Source: Aquimarina spongiae (GTDB lineage Bacteria; Bacteroidota; Bacteroidia; Flavobacteriales; Flavobacteriaceae). From it: a stretch of DNA of 64,000 bases. Below the pieces are notes generated by a model, which did no database searches, was not told the origin of the DNA, and saw only the letters and a list, made by a program, of their open reading frames with translations. Positions within the stretch are counted from its first letter, which is position 1. Each line of letters starts with the position of its first letter. Both the position numbers and the translations under genes were made by a program. Positions 9,009-16,323 of this stretch are shown here, one piece after another. The stretch is taken from positions 124,001-188,000 of the forward strand of contig NZ_FQYP01000004.1 of the NCBI RefSeq assembly GCF_900141785.1, read 5' to 3'.

Positions 9009-10562
9009 TTACAAATCAAACTTGATTCCCTGAGCCAATGGCAATTCGGTAGTATAATTGATGGTATTGGTTTGTCTTCGCATGTATACCTTCCAGGCAT
9101 CTGATCCAGACTCTCGACCACCTCCGGTTTCTTTCTCGCCTCCAAAAGCTCCACCGATTTCGGCTCCAGAAGTTCCGATATTTACATTGGCGATTCCGCA
9201 ATCTGATCCGGCATGCGATAAAAATCGTTCTGCCTCTCTTAAATTATTGGTCATAATAGCCGACGATAATCCCTGAGCCACTCCATTTTGAACTTCGATT
9301 GCATTTTCTATCTCTCCACTATACTTAAGTAGGTATAATACAGGAGCGAAAGTTTCGTGCTGTACAATTTCAAATGCATTATTAGCTTCGGCAATAGCAG
9401 GTTTTACATAACAACCACTTTCATAACCTTCTCCAGATAGCACTCCACCTTCAACTACGATCTTTCCTCCTTCTGCAACTACTTTTTCCAAAGCATTTTG
9501 ATACCCTTTTACAGCATCAGTATCAATAAGAGGCCCAACATGATTGTTTTCATCAAGTGGATTTCCTATTCGTAATTGTCCATAGGCATCTACCAACGCG
9601 TTTTTAACCTGATCATATATAGAATCATGAATAATTAACCTACGGGTTGATGTACATCGTTGTCCGGCAGTTCCTACTGCTCCAAAAACAGCACCTATCA
9701 CGGTCATTTTGATATCTGCATCTGGTGAAACGATAATCGCATTATTACCTCCAAGTTCGAGCAAGGATTTTCCTAAACGTTCACCAACTTTTGCCGCAAC
9801 GATCTTACCCATTCTGGTTGATCCAGTAGCAGAAACAAGAGGCACTCGGCCATCGGTAGTCATCATCTCTCCCACTTTGTAATCTCCATTGATCAAGCAA
9901 GAAATACCTTCTGGCAAGTCATTTGCCTTTAATACTTTTGCGATAATATTTTGACAAGCTACTCCACATAGAGGTGTTTTTTCACTTGGTTTCCAAACAC
10001 AAACATCTCCACATATCCATGCTAGTGCTGTGTTCCAAGACCATACTGCTACTGGGAAATTAAAAGCAGAAATAATCCCAACAATTCCAAGAGGATGGTA
10101 CTGTTCGTACATTCTATGCCCCGGACGTTCTGAATGCATAGTCAAACCATGTAGCTGTCTAGAAAGACCAACTGCAAAATCACAGATATCGATCATCTCC
10201 TGTACTTCTCCTAATCCTTCCTGATAGGATTTTCCCATTTCGTAGGAAACCAATTTACCTAAAGGCTCTTTTAATTTACGAAGTTCTTCACCAAACTGTC
10301 TCACGATTTCTCCTCGTTGAGGAGCAGGCATCACTCTCCAAGTTTTGAAAGCTTCTTGTGCTTTTTGAATTACTTTTTCGTAGTCCTCTTTACTTGTCGT
10401 TTCTACCTTACCGATCAATTCTCCATCTACTGGAGAATAGGAAGAGATAGCATCTCCCGAAGAGAACCATTCTGTACCTGTTGAAGTTCCTTTATTATGA
10501 TCCGAAACACCTAATTGTTGTAATGCTTCCTGAATCCCGAAATCCACGATTGCTGTTGCCAT
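9009..10562 (-). CDS. ALDH7-type aldehyde dehydrogenase (probable piperideine-6-carboxylate / aminoadipate semialdehyde dehydrogenase)
   Basis: The protein has 517 residues, the normal length. It shows the ALDH hallmarks: FNFPVAVWSWN near 165-175, KPSEKTP for cofactor binding, GSTRMGK, the catalytic Glu in LELGGNNA, and the nucleophile Cys in GQRCTSTRRL near residue 300. The HGLTMHSERPGHRM stretch and GQRCTSTRR point to the antiquitin/AmaB branch (ALDH7), which oxidises alpha-aminoadipate semialdehyde in lysine catabolism using NAD+. Substrate is inferred from subfamily only, and no other lysine-degradation gene is nearby. It is monocistronic with its own terminator. Confidence 0.9.
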   Translation of the reverse strand: MATAIVDFGIQEALQQLGVSDHNKGTSTGTEWFSSGDAISSYSPVDGELIGKVETTSKEDYEKVIQKAQEAFKTWRVMPAPQRGEIVRQFGEELRKLKEPLGKLVSYEMGKSYQEGLGEVQEMIDICDFAVGLSRQLHGLTMHSERPGHRMYEQYHPLGIVGIISAFNFPVAVWSWNTALAWICGDVCVWKPSEKTPLCGVACQNIIAKVLKANDLPEGISCLINGDYKVGEMMTTDGRVPLVSATGSTRMGKIVAAKVGERLGKSLLELGGNNAIIVSPDADIKMTVIGAVFGAVGTAGQRCTSTRRLIIHDSIYDQVKNALVDAYGQLRIGNPLDENNHVGPLIDTDAVKGYQNALEKVVAEGGKIVVEGGVLSGEGYESGCYVKPAIAEANNAFEIVQHETFAPVLYLLKYSGEIENAIEVQNGVAQGLSSAIMTNNLREAERFLSHAGSDCGIANVNIGTSGAEIGGAFGGEKETGGGRESGSDAWKVYMRRQTNTINYTTELPLAQGIKFDL

Positions 10563-10773
10563 GTTATTTGTAACTTTTTGAAAGTATAAAGATAATGTGT
10601 TTTGCAGATATATTAAATTCTGATTGTTCTTAAAGTTGGTTTTAATAGATTTTGCAATAAAATAGCCTTCAAAAAATCAAAAATGCAAAAAATAAGAAAG
10701 TCCACACATCAAATTGACATTCTGTTTCTACCTCATTCTAAGATCATAAAAGCCTTCATATCTTCCAAAAAAG

Positions 10774-10797
10774 AAAAGCGAACCGAAGTTCGCTTTT
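10774..10797 (-). terminator. Terminator with C(UUCG)G tetraloop after the Cys-rich peptide gene
   Basis: A perfect 10-bp stem AAAAGCGAAC/GTTCGCTTTT encloses TTCG on the minus strand, so the RNA carries the extra-stable C(UUCG)G loop. A T-rich stretch follows. It starts 6 nt after the stop codon at 10804. Confidence 0.8.
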
Positions 10798-10803
10798 ACC
10801 ATT

Positions 10804-11016
10804 TTAACATCCTGTATCTTCATATTCCAAACTTCCATCTATCGGACATGGAATCGAACACGATTGAGTGATCAAAATCGGAAAAGATCTTCCTCTTGGT
10901 GTAAAAACACAAGCGCAACAATCTCCAAAAAACGGAAATCCACCTCCATGAATTGATTGCTGCTCTTTTTTGTTTAATTTCTTGGTGTTTTCGATGTTTA
11001 AGATTTTTTTCAGCAT
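10804..11016 (-). CDS. Double-glycine-leader Cys-rich peptide (putative natural-product/bacteriocin-like precursor)
   Basis: The peptide has 70 residues. MLKKILNIENTKKLNKKEQQ followed by SIHGG is a leader of the kind seen in Bacteroidota GG-type natural-product precursors (TIGR04149-like). Such leaders are cut after GG by C39-peptidase ABC exporters. The double glycine is at 24-25, with another Gly at 26. The roughly 45-residue core has six Cys at 33, 34, 36, 53, 57 and 70, suggesting three disulfides or other crosslinks, and an aromatic/Gly-rich start (GFPFFGDCC). No transporter or maturase gene is adjacent. An imperfect -7 box (TACCTTTA, 11043-11050) lies 26 nt upstream. A strong terminator follows, so it is probably a stand-alone, well-defined transcript. 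Confidence 0.75.
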   Translation of the reverse strand: MLKKILNIENTKKLNKKEQQSIHGGGFPFFGDCCACVFTPRGRSFPILITQSCSIPCPIDGSLEYEDTGC

Positions 11017-11186
11017 ACTATAAAATTAATTTGTGAATACATTAAAGGTAAAGAACACCTTGCCTATTTAACCTCATTTTTACTGAAAATCAGACAAATA
11101 CTTCCTCATTTTAATAAAAATAGGTCTTCGTTATTGCTACTTTTAATCTTTCTTGTAGTATACCAATGTAGACTCATTAACAAAAA

Positions 11187-11225
11187 GAAATCGCCCAAAC
11201 AAGATTTCTCCTGTAGAGCGATTTC
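11187..11225 (-). terminator. Probable terminator downstream of the two-domain lipoprotein
   Basis: An 8-bp stem GAAATCGC/GCGATTTC has a 23-nt loop. On the minus strand it is followed by TTTTTG. It lies about 50 nt after the stop at 11277. Confidence 0.5.
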
Positions 11226-11276
11226 CAACTAAATAACCAACCAAAAAGTTTATATTGTTTAGCGCGATCCTTACTT

Positions 11277-12206
11277 TTATTTTACAAGCTTTCTAAGTTT
11301 AAAATCGGCCTTTTTTAATCTCTTCGTTTCGTTTTGTATCTTCTTACCTGTGGTCGAATTTTTGAAAAGTAAATGACCTCTACCTTTAAAATGATATACA
11401 GTTCCAGAATTTGGATGATACAATTCTATTTTACTATCATTGATAACGGATAATTCGAAGTATTCATTGCCCAGATAGTCGTAATCAAGTGTTAAAATTT
11501 TCCTATAAAAATTATTAGCGATATCATTCACTTCATAATACCCGGTATAATCGTAATAAATATCATCGATCGGAATCCCTACAGCATCCTGTGAGCTGTT
11601 AAAATTATCTCCTGCACCGTAGTACAAAAACTGAAGGTAATTCTCTTCATCAAATTCGTTTAACACCCCATATTCACTGGTGTATACCTTTTCCCAAACC
11701 TCATACTCTTGTAAGAAATAGTGAATGTTGTCATAAAACACTCGATCATAATCAAAAGTGCTTCTTTGATGGCCTATTAGATAGTATCGTGTGTTTGACA
11801 CTCGATCATACAATTCGATTTCATTGCTAGATAATTGACTCACCACCAACTCGTATCTTCCATCAATATCATGAGTAATATCCACTTCCATACGGAAAGT
11901 ATCATAGTACCCAACATCCAATCCAAATCCACCTCCATTATCTCCTATTCCCACCAAATTGTTATTTGCATAAAACGTACCTCCACGGAAAGAAACTGTG
12001 AATGCTTTCTGCAGGAAAGGAATTTCACCATTACCCTGGGTACGTTCGATATCAACATACCAAATTTCATAATCTCCTAAAAGGTCATACAAACTAATTG
12101 TAGGTTCCTCGATAAAAACATCTTCTTCAATCACCACCTCTGCCACACATGATGTAAATAACATAGAACCTAAAATAAGAACCGAAAGTAATTTTAACGT
12201 CTTCAT
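11277..12206 (-). CDS. Lipoprotein with two repeated about 110-residue domains, function unknown
   Basis: The protein has 309 residues. MKTLKLLSVLILGSMLFTSC gives a lipobox FTSC with Cys20. The mature part appears to be an internal duplication. Residues about 44-146 (DYEIWYVD ... SSNEIELY ... YYLIGHQR) resemble about 167-278 (EYEVWEKV ... NDSKIELY ... YHFKGRGH). Both are rich in beta-forming and Tyr/Asp residues, reminiscent of small lipocalin-like barrels. Similar Flavobacteriia proteins have carried the name nicotinic acid mononucleotide adenylyltransferase. I see no HxGH or ISSTxxR nucleotidyltransferase motif here, so that name is rejected. A Lys-rich tail ends the protein. Confidence 0.8.
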   Translation of the reverse strand: MKTLKLLSVLILGSMLFTSCVAEVVIEEDVFIEEPTISLYDLLGDYEIWYVDIERTQGNGEIPFLQKAFTVSFRGGTFYANNNLVGIGDNGGGFGLDVGYYDTFRMEVDITHDIDGRYELVVSQLSSNEIELYDRVSNTRYYLIGHQRSTFDYDRVFYDNIHYFLQEYEVWEKVYTSEYGVLNEFDEENYLQFLYYGAGDNFNSSQDAVGIPIDDIYYDYTGYYEVNDIANNFYRKILTLDYDYLGNEYFELSVINDSKIELYHPNSGTVYHFKGRGHLLFKNSTTGKKIQNETKRLKKADFKLRKLVK

Positions 12207-12305
12207 AAGCTGTGAATTTTGAATTTCACTAATTCGAAAACCAAAACATGTGCCAAACTCATATCTATTTGATTATCAATCTTTTATTTTGAATTCTATT
12301 TTACT

Positions 12306-12313
12306 TATTTTTG
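12306..12313 (+). promoter_or_regulatory. Bacteroidota -7 box (TATTTTTG) for gpsA
   Basis: TATTTTTG matches TAnnTTTG and ends 17 nt before the ATG at 12331. It supports that start over a possible codon at 12250, which lies upstream of the box. Confidence 0.5.
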
Positions 12314-12330
12314 ACCCAATAATCTTATTT

Positions 12331-13326
12331 ATGGAAAGCAGTCCGAAATTTGCAGTTATTGGTGGTGGTAGTTGGGCCACTGCTATTGTAAAAATGTTAA
12401 CCGAAAATCTAGACGAGATCGGGTGGTATATGCGTAGCACATATGCTTTGGAACATTTAAAAAGACAACAACACAACCCGAATTATCTGAGCTCGGTTGA
12501 GTTTAAACTAGAGCAATTAAAGTTGACCAATGATATTAACGAAGCAGTAGCTTATGCGGATTACGTCATCTTTGCTATTCCTTCTGCTTTTTTGCATAGT
12601 GAGCTGGAAAAACTTACTGCCTCGCTAGAAAACAAGGTGATCTTTTCGGCAATCAAAGGTATTGTTCCCGAAACTGGATTGATAGTAGGAGAGCATTTTC
12701 ATGACATTTATAATATCCCTTTTAATAATATTGGTGTGATTACAGGACCCTGTCATGCCGAAGAGGTAGCGCTCGAGCGTCTTTCTTATCTAACTATAGC
12801 CAGCAACGACGAAGAAAAAGCTACCATCATGGCCAATCACCTAAGTAGTTATTACATCAAATGTAAAACGAGCGATGATATCATAGGTACCGAGTATGCC
12901 GCTGTATTAAAAAACATCTATTCGGTAGCTGCAGGAATTGCACATGGACTGGGTTATGGGGACAATTTTCAGAGTGTATTGATGAGTAATGCCATTCGTG
13001 AGATGAAGCGTTTCATTAAAAAAGTCCATAAGATGAAGCGTAATATTAACAATTCGGCTTATCTGGGAGACTTATTGGTGACCGGATATTCTATTTTTTC
13101 GCGTAATCGAATGTTTGGGAACATGATTGGTAAAGGATATACCGTAAAAAGCGCACAAATGGAGATGAATATGGTCGCCGAAGGATACTATGCAGCAAAA
13201 ACCGCCTACGAATTGGATGCCACCAAAAAGACAAGAACCCCAATTATTGATGCAGTTCACGATGTTTTGTACGAAAACAAAAATCCAAAAAAAGTATTTA
13301 AGAAATTAGCTGAAAAGCTAGATTAA
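12331..13326 (+). CDS. gpsA: NAD(P)H-dependent glycerol-3-phosphate dehydrogenase
   Basis: The protein has 331 residues from the ATG at 12331 (MESSPKFAVIGGGSWATAIV). Extending to 12250 adds 27 hydrophobic residues before the Rossmann fold, so it is rejected. GGGSWATA is the dinucleotide-binding loop. GVITGPCHAEE, the catalytic Lys in AAVLKNIYSVAAG near residue 190, and the C-terminal helical domain (GYGDN ... NSAYLGDLLVT) are GpsA signatures. The enzyme reduces dihydroxyacetone phosphate to sn-glycerol-3-phosphate for phospholipid synthesis in the cytosol. It is the first gene of a possible plus-strand run through 16231. Confidence 0.93.
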   Translation: MESSPKFAVIGGGSWATAIVKMLTENLDEIGWYMRSTYALEHLKRQQHNPNYLSSVEFKLEQLKLTNDINEAVAYADYVIFAIPSAFLHSELEKLTASLENKVIFSAIKGIVPETGLIVGEHFHDIYNIPFNNIGVITGPCHAEEVALERLSYLTIASNDEEKATIMANHLSSYYIKCKTSDDIIGTEYAAVLKNIYSVAAGIAHGLGYGDNFQSVLMSNAIREMKRFIKKVHKMKRNINNSAYLGDLLVTGYSIFSRNRMFGNMIGKGYTVKSAQMEMNMVAEGYYAAKTAYELDATKKTRTPIIDAVHDVLYENKNPKKVFKKLAEKLD

Positions 13327-13368
13327 TTATGCTTATCTTCATTGCTCAGCTATTTTAGTCTTTGACCT

Positions 13369-13824
13369 ATGAAGCATCTTATTGAAACTTTTTACACGGC
13401 GCTTAATAATCGTGATGCAGATACCATGATTTCCTGTTATCATGATGATGTTGAATTTGAGGATCCCGGATTCGGAAAATTATATGGGGATCGCGCCAAA
13501 GGAATGTGGCAAATGCTCTGCAAGAATGGAACGGATCTGAAGGTAGAATTCTCAAAAGTTGAAGCCGATGAAGAGAAGGGATCCGCACATTGGGAAGCAT
13601 GGTATACCTTTAGCAAAACAGGAAGATCAGTTCATAACAGTATTGATGCTCAATTTGAGTTTAAAGACGGGAAAATTATAAAACATACGGATCATTTTAA
13701 CCTGCACCGATGGGCTTCGCAAGCCATTGGATGGAAAGGAAAACTATTGGGTGGAACTGGATTTTTTCAGAAAAAACTCATCCACCAAACCAATCGATTA
13801 CTGGATAAATTTATGACTTCCTGA
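13369..13824 (+). CDS. NTF2-like (SnoaL-type) family protein
   Basis: The protein has 151 residues. MKHLIETFYTALNNRDADTMISCY followed by DVEFEDPGFG is the usual start of an NTF2-like cone fold. Later come HWEAWYTFSKTGR and FKDGKIIKHTDHFNLHRWA, the segments that form the pocket. Members may be isomerases, hydrolases or ligand binders. Substrate cannot be told from sequence. It follows gpsA by 42 nt and precedes the sulfurtransferase by 19 nt, so co-transcription is likely. Confidence 0.85.
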   Translation: MKHLIETFYTALNNRDADTMISCYHDDVEFEDPGFGKLYGDRAKGMWQMLCKNGTDLKVEFSKVEADEEKGSAHWEAWYTFSKTGRSVHNSIDAQFEFKDGKIIKHTDHFNLHRWASQAIGWKGKLLGGTGFFQKKLIHQTNRLLDKFMTS

Positions 13825-13843
13825 TACTCTACTTAAACACACA

Positions 13844-14695
13844 ATGAATACATTAGAACTTACTTCTCCCCTAGTATCTGTTGATTGGTTAGCAGCACAT
13901 TTGGATCATAAAGACCTCATCATTCTGGATGCTACCATCAAAAAAGTGACCAGTGACATCACAGAACGCTACCCGGAAGTTAAAATCAAAAACAGTCGTT
14001 TTTTTGATATCAAAAAGATGTTTTCGGATACCACTTCGGATATCCCAAATATGCTCCTATCACCAGAAAAATTTGCAGATGCTTGCCAACAATTGGGCAT
14101 AAGCTCGCATCATAAGATTGTAGTATACGATAAAATCGGGATGTATTCCAGCCCAAGAGTTTGGTGGATGTTTAAAATTATGGGGCACTCACAAATAGCG
14201 GTTCTTAACGGAGGTCTTCCTGCCTGGCAAGAAAAAGATTTGCCTTGTGAACCAGAAGATGCATTACAAAAGGAGTATGCGCTAGGAAATTTTGAGGCCC
14301 ATTTTAATCCTAAATTAGTAACCGCTGCAAGTGAAGTTTTGGAAGAGATGAATAACGAACAAACTGTTATTCTTGATGCTCGATCTTCTGGACGATTTAA
14401 CGCTACCGAACCCGAACCCAGAGCAAGCTTAAAGGGAGGACATATTCCTAATTCGAAGAGTTTACCTTATAAACAGCTTTTGGAAAAAGGCATAATGAAA
14501 TCCACCCCAGAATTAGAAAAGATTTTTTCAGATTTTAATATTGACAATAAAAAACTGATCTTTACCTGTGGATCCGGGATTACGGCTTGTATCCTTATGA
14601 TGGCAGCAGAAATAGCTGGATATTCTAATCTATCTGTTTATGACGGATCCTGGAGTGAATGGGGACAGCTGGACGGTGTGCCTATTTCAGTTTAA
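13844..14695 (+). CDS. sseA: Two-domain rhodanese, 3-mercaptopyruvate sulfurtransferase-like
   Basis: The protein has 283 residues with two rhodanese domains. The N-terminal one (about 8-130) has VSVDWLAAHL and VWWMFKIMGH. The C-terminal one (about 155-280) carries the catalytic Cys in TCGSGITAC near residue 244. CGSG[VI]TA is the active-site loop typical of mercaptopyruvate sulfurtransferase, whereas thiosulfate sulfurtransferases usually have CRxGx[RT]. The N-terminal domain lacks an active-site Cys, as usual for this family. It transfers sulfur from 3-mercaptopyruvate to thiol or cyanide acceptors in the cytosol. Placed within the gpsA run. Confidence 0.85.
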   Translation: MNTLELTSPLVSVDWLAAHLDHKDLIILDATIKKVTSDITERYPEVKIKNSRFFDIKKMFSDTTSDIPNMLLSPEKFADACQQLGISSHHKIVVYDKIGMYSSPRVWWMFKIMGHSQIAVLNGGLPAWQEKDLPCEPEDALQKEYALGNFEAHFNPKLVTAASEVLEEMNNEQTVILDARSSGRFNATEPEPRASLKGGHIPNSKSLPYKQLLEKGIMKSTPELEKIFSDFNIDNKKLIFTCGSGITACILMMAAEIAGYSNLSVYDGSWSEWGQLDGVPISV

Positions 14696-14725
14696 TTATC
14701 GAATACAATACCTACTTAATTACCT

Positions 14726-15826
14726 ATGAAACATTTTTTTGCGTTGTTCTTTTCCTTGGTAATGGGATCCTTTGTTGGGATAGCCCAGAAAGCCCAATTT
14801 ACCTTAGCCGATTTTTATACCGAAAATGCTGATTTGGATAAAGAAGTAGATTCTATATTCCATTCTCTTTCCGAAAAACAAAAAGTGGCGCAAATGATCA
14901 TAAGCTGTACGGGAGAGTTAGGAAAGTCTGAAGCCACTGTAAAAAAACTAGCTCAAGATGATATTATCGGAGGAGTAGTATTTCTAAAAGGAAGTAAAAA
15001 AGAACATACTACTACCATAGATGAACTGAACACCATTTCAGAAAAAAACAAAACATTACCTCTTATCTTTAGTATGGACGCAGAGCCTAGTTTATTTGCC
15101 AGCAGGATAATGGGCGCCAAAAAAGTAGGAAAAACTATTGAAATCAAGACTGACACCCAATCGGATTCTGTAGTGGCTATCATTAATAACGAACTGAAAG
15201 CAATTGGGGTGCATCATAATTTTGCTCCGGTATTGGATATTAGCCCAAACAACGAGGCCATCAAATCCCGTAGTTATGGTAGCAACAAAGATTCTGTAAT
15301 TAATTTGGCGAATCGCTTTATCAAATGTACTCAGGAGGGTGGTATTATCGCTACAGCGAAGCACTTTCCTGGCCATGGGTTAGTCAAAGGAGATACTCAT
15401 AAACAAAGTGTATATATTGATGGCCCATTACAAGAAATCGATAACTACAAGCCTATTATTGCCGATGGGGTATTGTCGATAATGATTGCACATATCACGG
15501 TAGTAAATAATGACCTTTTTGGTACCGATGGGCTTCCGTCGAGTTGTTCCCGAAGAATTGTAACCGATCTTCTAAAAGACGGGATGTGCTTTGAAGGGAT
15601 TATCGTTTCTGATGCCTTGAATATTATGAAAGCAGTAACTATTCTGGACAATGCTCCGCTTCAAGCTTCAAAAGCTGGGTGCGATATGATCCTCATGCCT
15701 CAAGACGAAAGAAAGACCATGAATTCAATTCTTGCCGAAATCAAAAAGGATGCTACATATCAACAACAGGTTATGGAATCGGTAAGAAAAATTCTACGAT
15801 TAAAAATCTGTGCAGGTATCATTTAA
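14726..15826 (+). CDS. Exported glycoside hydrolase family 3 protein (NagZ-like beta-N-acetylhexosaminidase)
   Basis: The protein has 366 residues. MKHFFALFFSLVMGSFVGIAQ is a signal peptide, so it acts in the periplasm or outside. The TIM-barrel of GH3 runs from about 40 to 360. Recognisable elements are ISCTGELGK, SMDAEP, APVLDISPNN, the KHFPGHG motif near 214-220 with GDTH nearby, and the probable nucleophile Asp in IIVSDALN near 292. KHFPGHG and single-domain length fit the NagZ/hexosaminidase branch, which cleaves GlcNAc from peptidoglycan fragments or glycans. Bacteroidota often have longer forms fused to a serine hydrolase. This one has only the GH3 domain. Confidence 0.83.
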   Translation: MKHFFALFFSLVMGSFVGIAQKAQFTLADFYTENADLDKEVDSIFHSLSEKQKVAQMIISCTGELGKSEATVKKLAQDDIIGGVVFLKGSKKEHTTTIDELNTISEKNKTLPLIFSMDAEPSLFASRIMGAKKVGKTIEIKTDTQSDSVVAIINNELKAIGVHHNFAPVLDISPNNEAIKSRSYGSNKDSVINLANRFIKCTQEGGIIATAKHFPGHGLVKGDTHKQSVYIDGPLQEIDNYKPIIADGVLSIMIAHITVVNNDLFGTDGLPSSCSRRIVTDLLKDGMCFEGIIVSDALNIMKAVTILDNAPLQASKAGCDMILMPQDERKTMNSILAEIKKDATYQQQVMESVRKILRLKICAGII

Positions 15827-15838
15827 AAACTTAACATC

Positions 15839-16231
15839 ATGGCAACATCACAAGGACTGGCTTTATGGCATCAATTTGTAGAAGAAAGAAATACGGCTGG
15901 GTTAGATCAGCTTATAGCCGATGATGCTGTTTTACATTCTCCAGTGGTTTGGACACCACAAAAAGGTAAAATGATCGTAAGCCTCTACCTTACTGCCGCT
16001 GCTACGATAATTGCTACACCTCATTTTAAATATGTAAGAGAAATTACCAATAGTGAACATGCCATTTTGGAGTTTGTCACCGAAATCGATGGCATTACCG
16101 TAGAAGGTGTAGATATGCTAACTTTTGATGACGAGGGTAAATTAAAAGATATCAAAGTGATGATCCGCCCTCTAAAAGCAATTCAAATTGTGCATCAAAA
16201 AATGGGTGAATTTTTGGGAAGCAAATCATAA
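15839..16231 (+). CDS. NTF2-like (SnoaL-type) family protein
   Basis: The protein has 130 residues and begins 12 nt after the GH3 gene. ATSQGLALWHQFVEERNTAG, then LDQLIADDAVLHSP, and a later GVDMLTFDDEGKLKDIKVMI with a closing IRPLKAIQIVHQ follow the NTF2-like pattern. It is the second such protein in this run and is not closely similar to the one at 13369. Ligand or reaction unknown. It may be the last gene of the unit that starts with gpsA. Confidence 0.8.
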   Translation: MATSQGLALWHQFVEERNTAGLDQLIADDAVLHSPVVWTPQKGKMIVSLYLTAAATIIATPHFKYVREITNSEHAILEFVTEIDGITVEGVDMLTFDDEGKLKDIKVMIRPLKAIQIVHQKMGEFLGSKS

Positions 16232-16323
16232 CATTTTCTTTAACCTATTCAAACCTTTTTTAATTATTTTGTGATCAGTTTAGGAATACAGCCTAAATAC
16301 TATTAACCAATAAACTTAGATAA

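Noticed and set aside
10563..10803. A second small peptide gene in the spacer next to the Cys-rich peptide
   Set aside because: A plus-strand frame here has no leader, no recognisable start signal, and runs through the terminator and into the peptide gene.
12250..12330. N-terminal extension of gpsA
   Set aside because: It would add 27 hydrophobic residues before a Rossmann fold that normally starts at the N-terminus. A promoter box lies within the extension.
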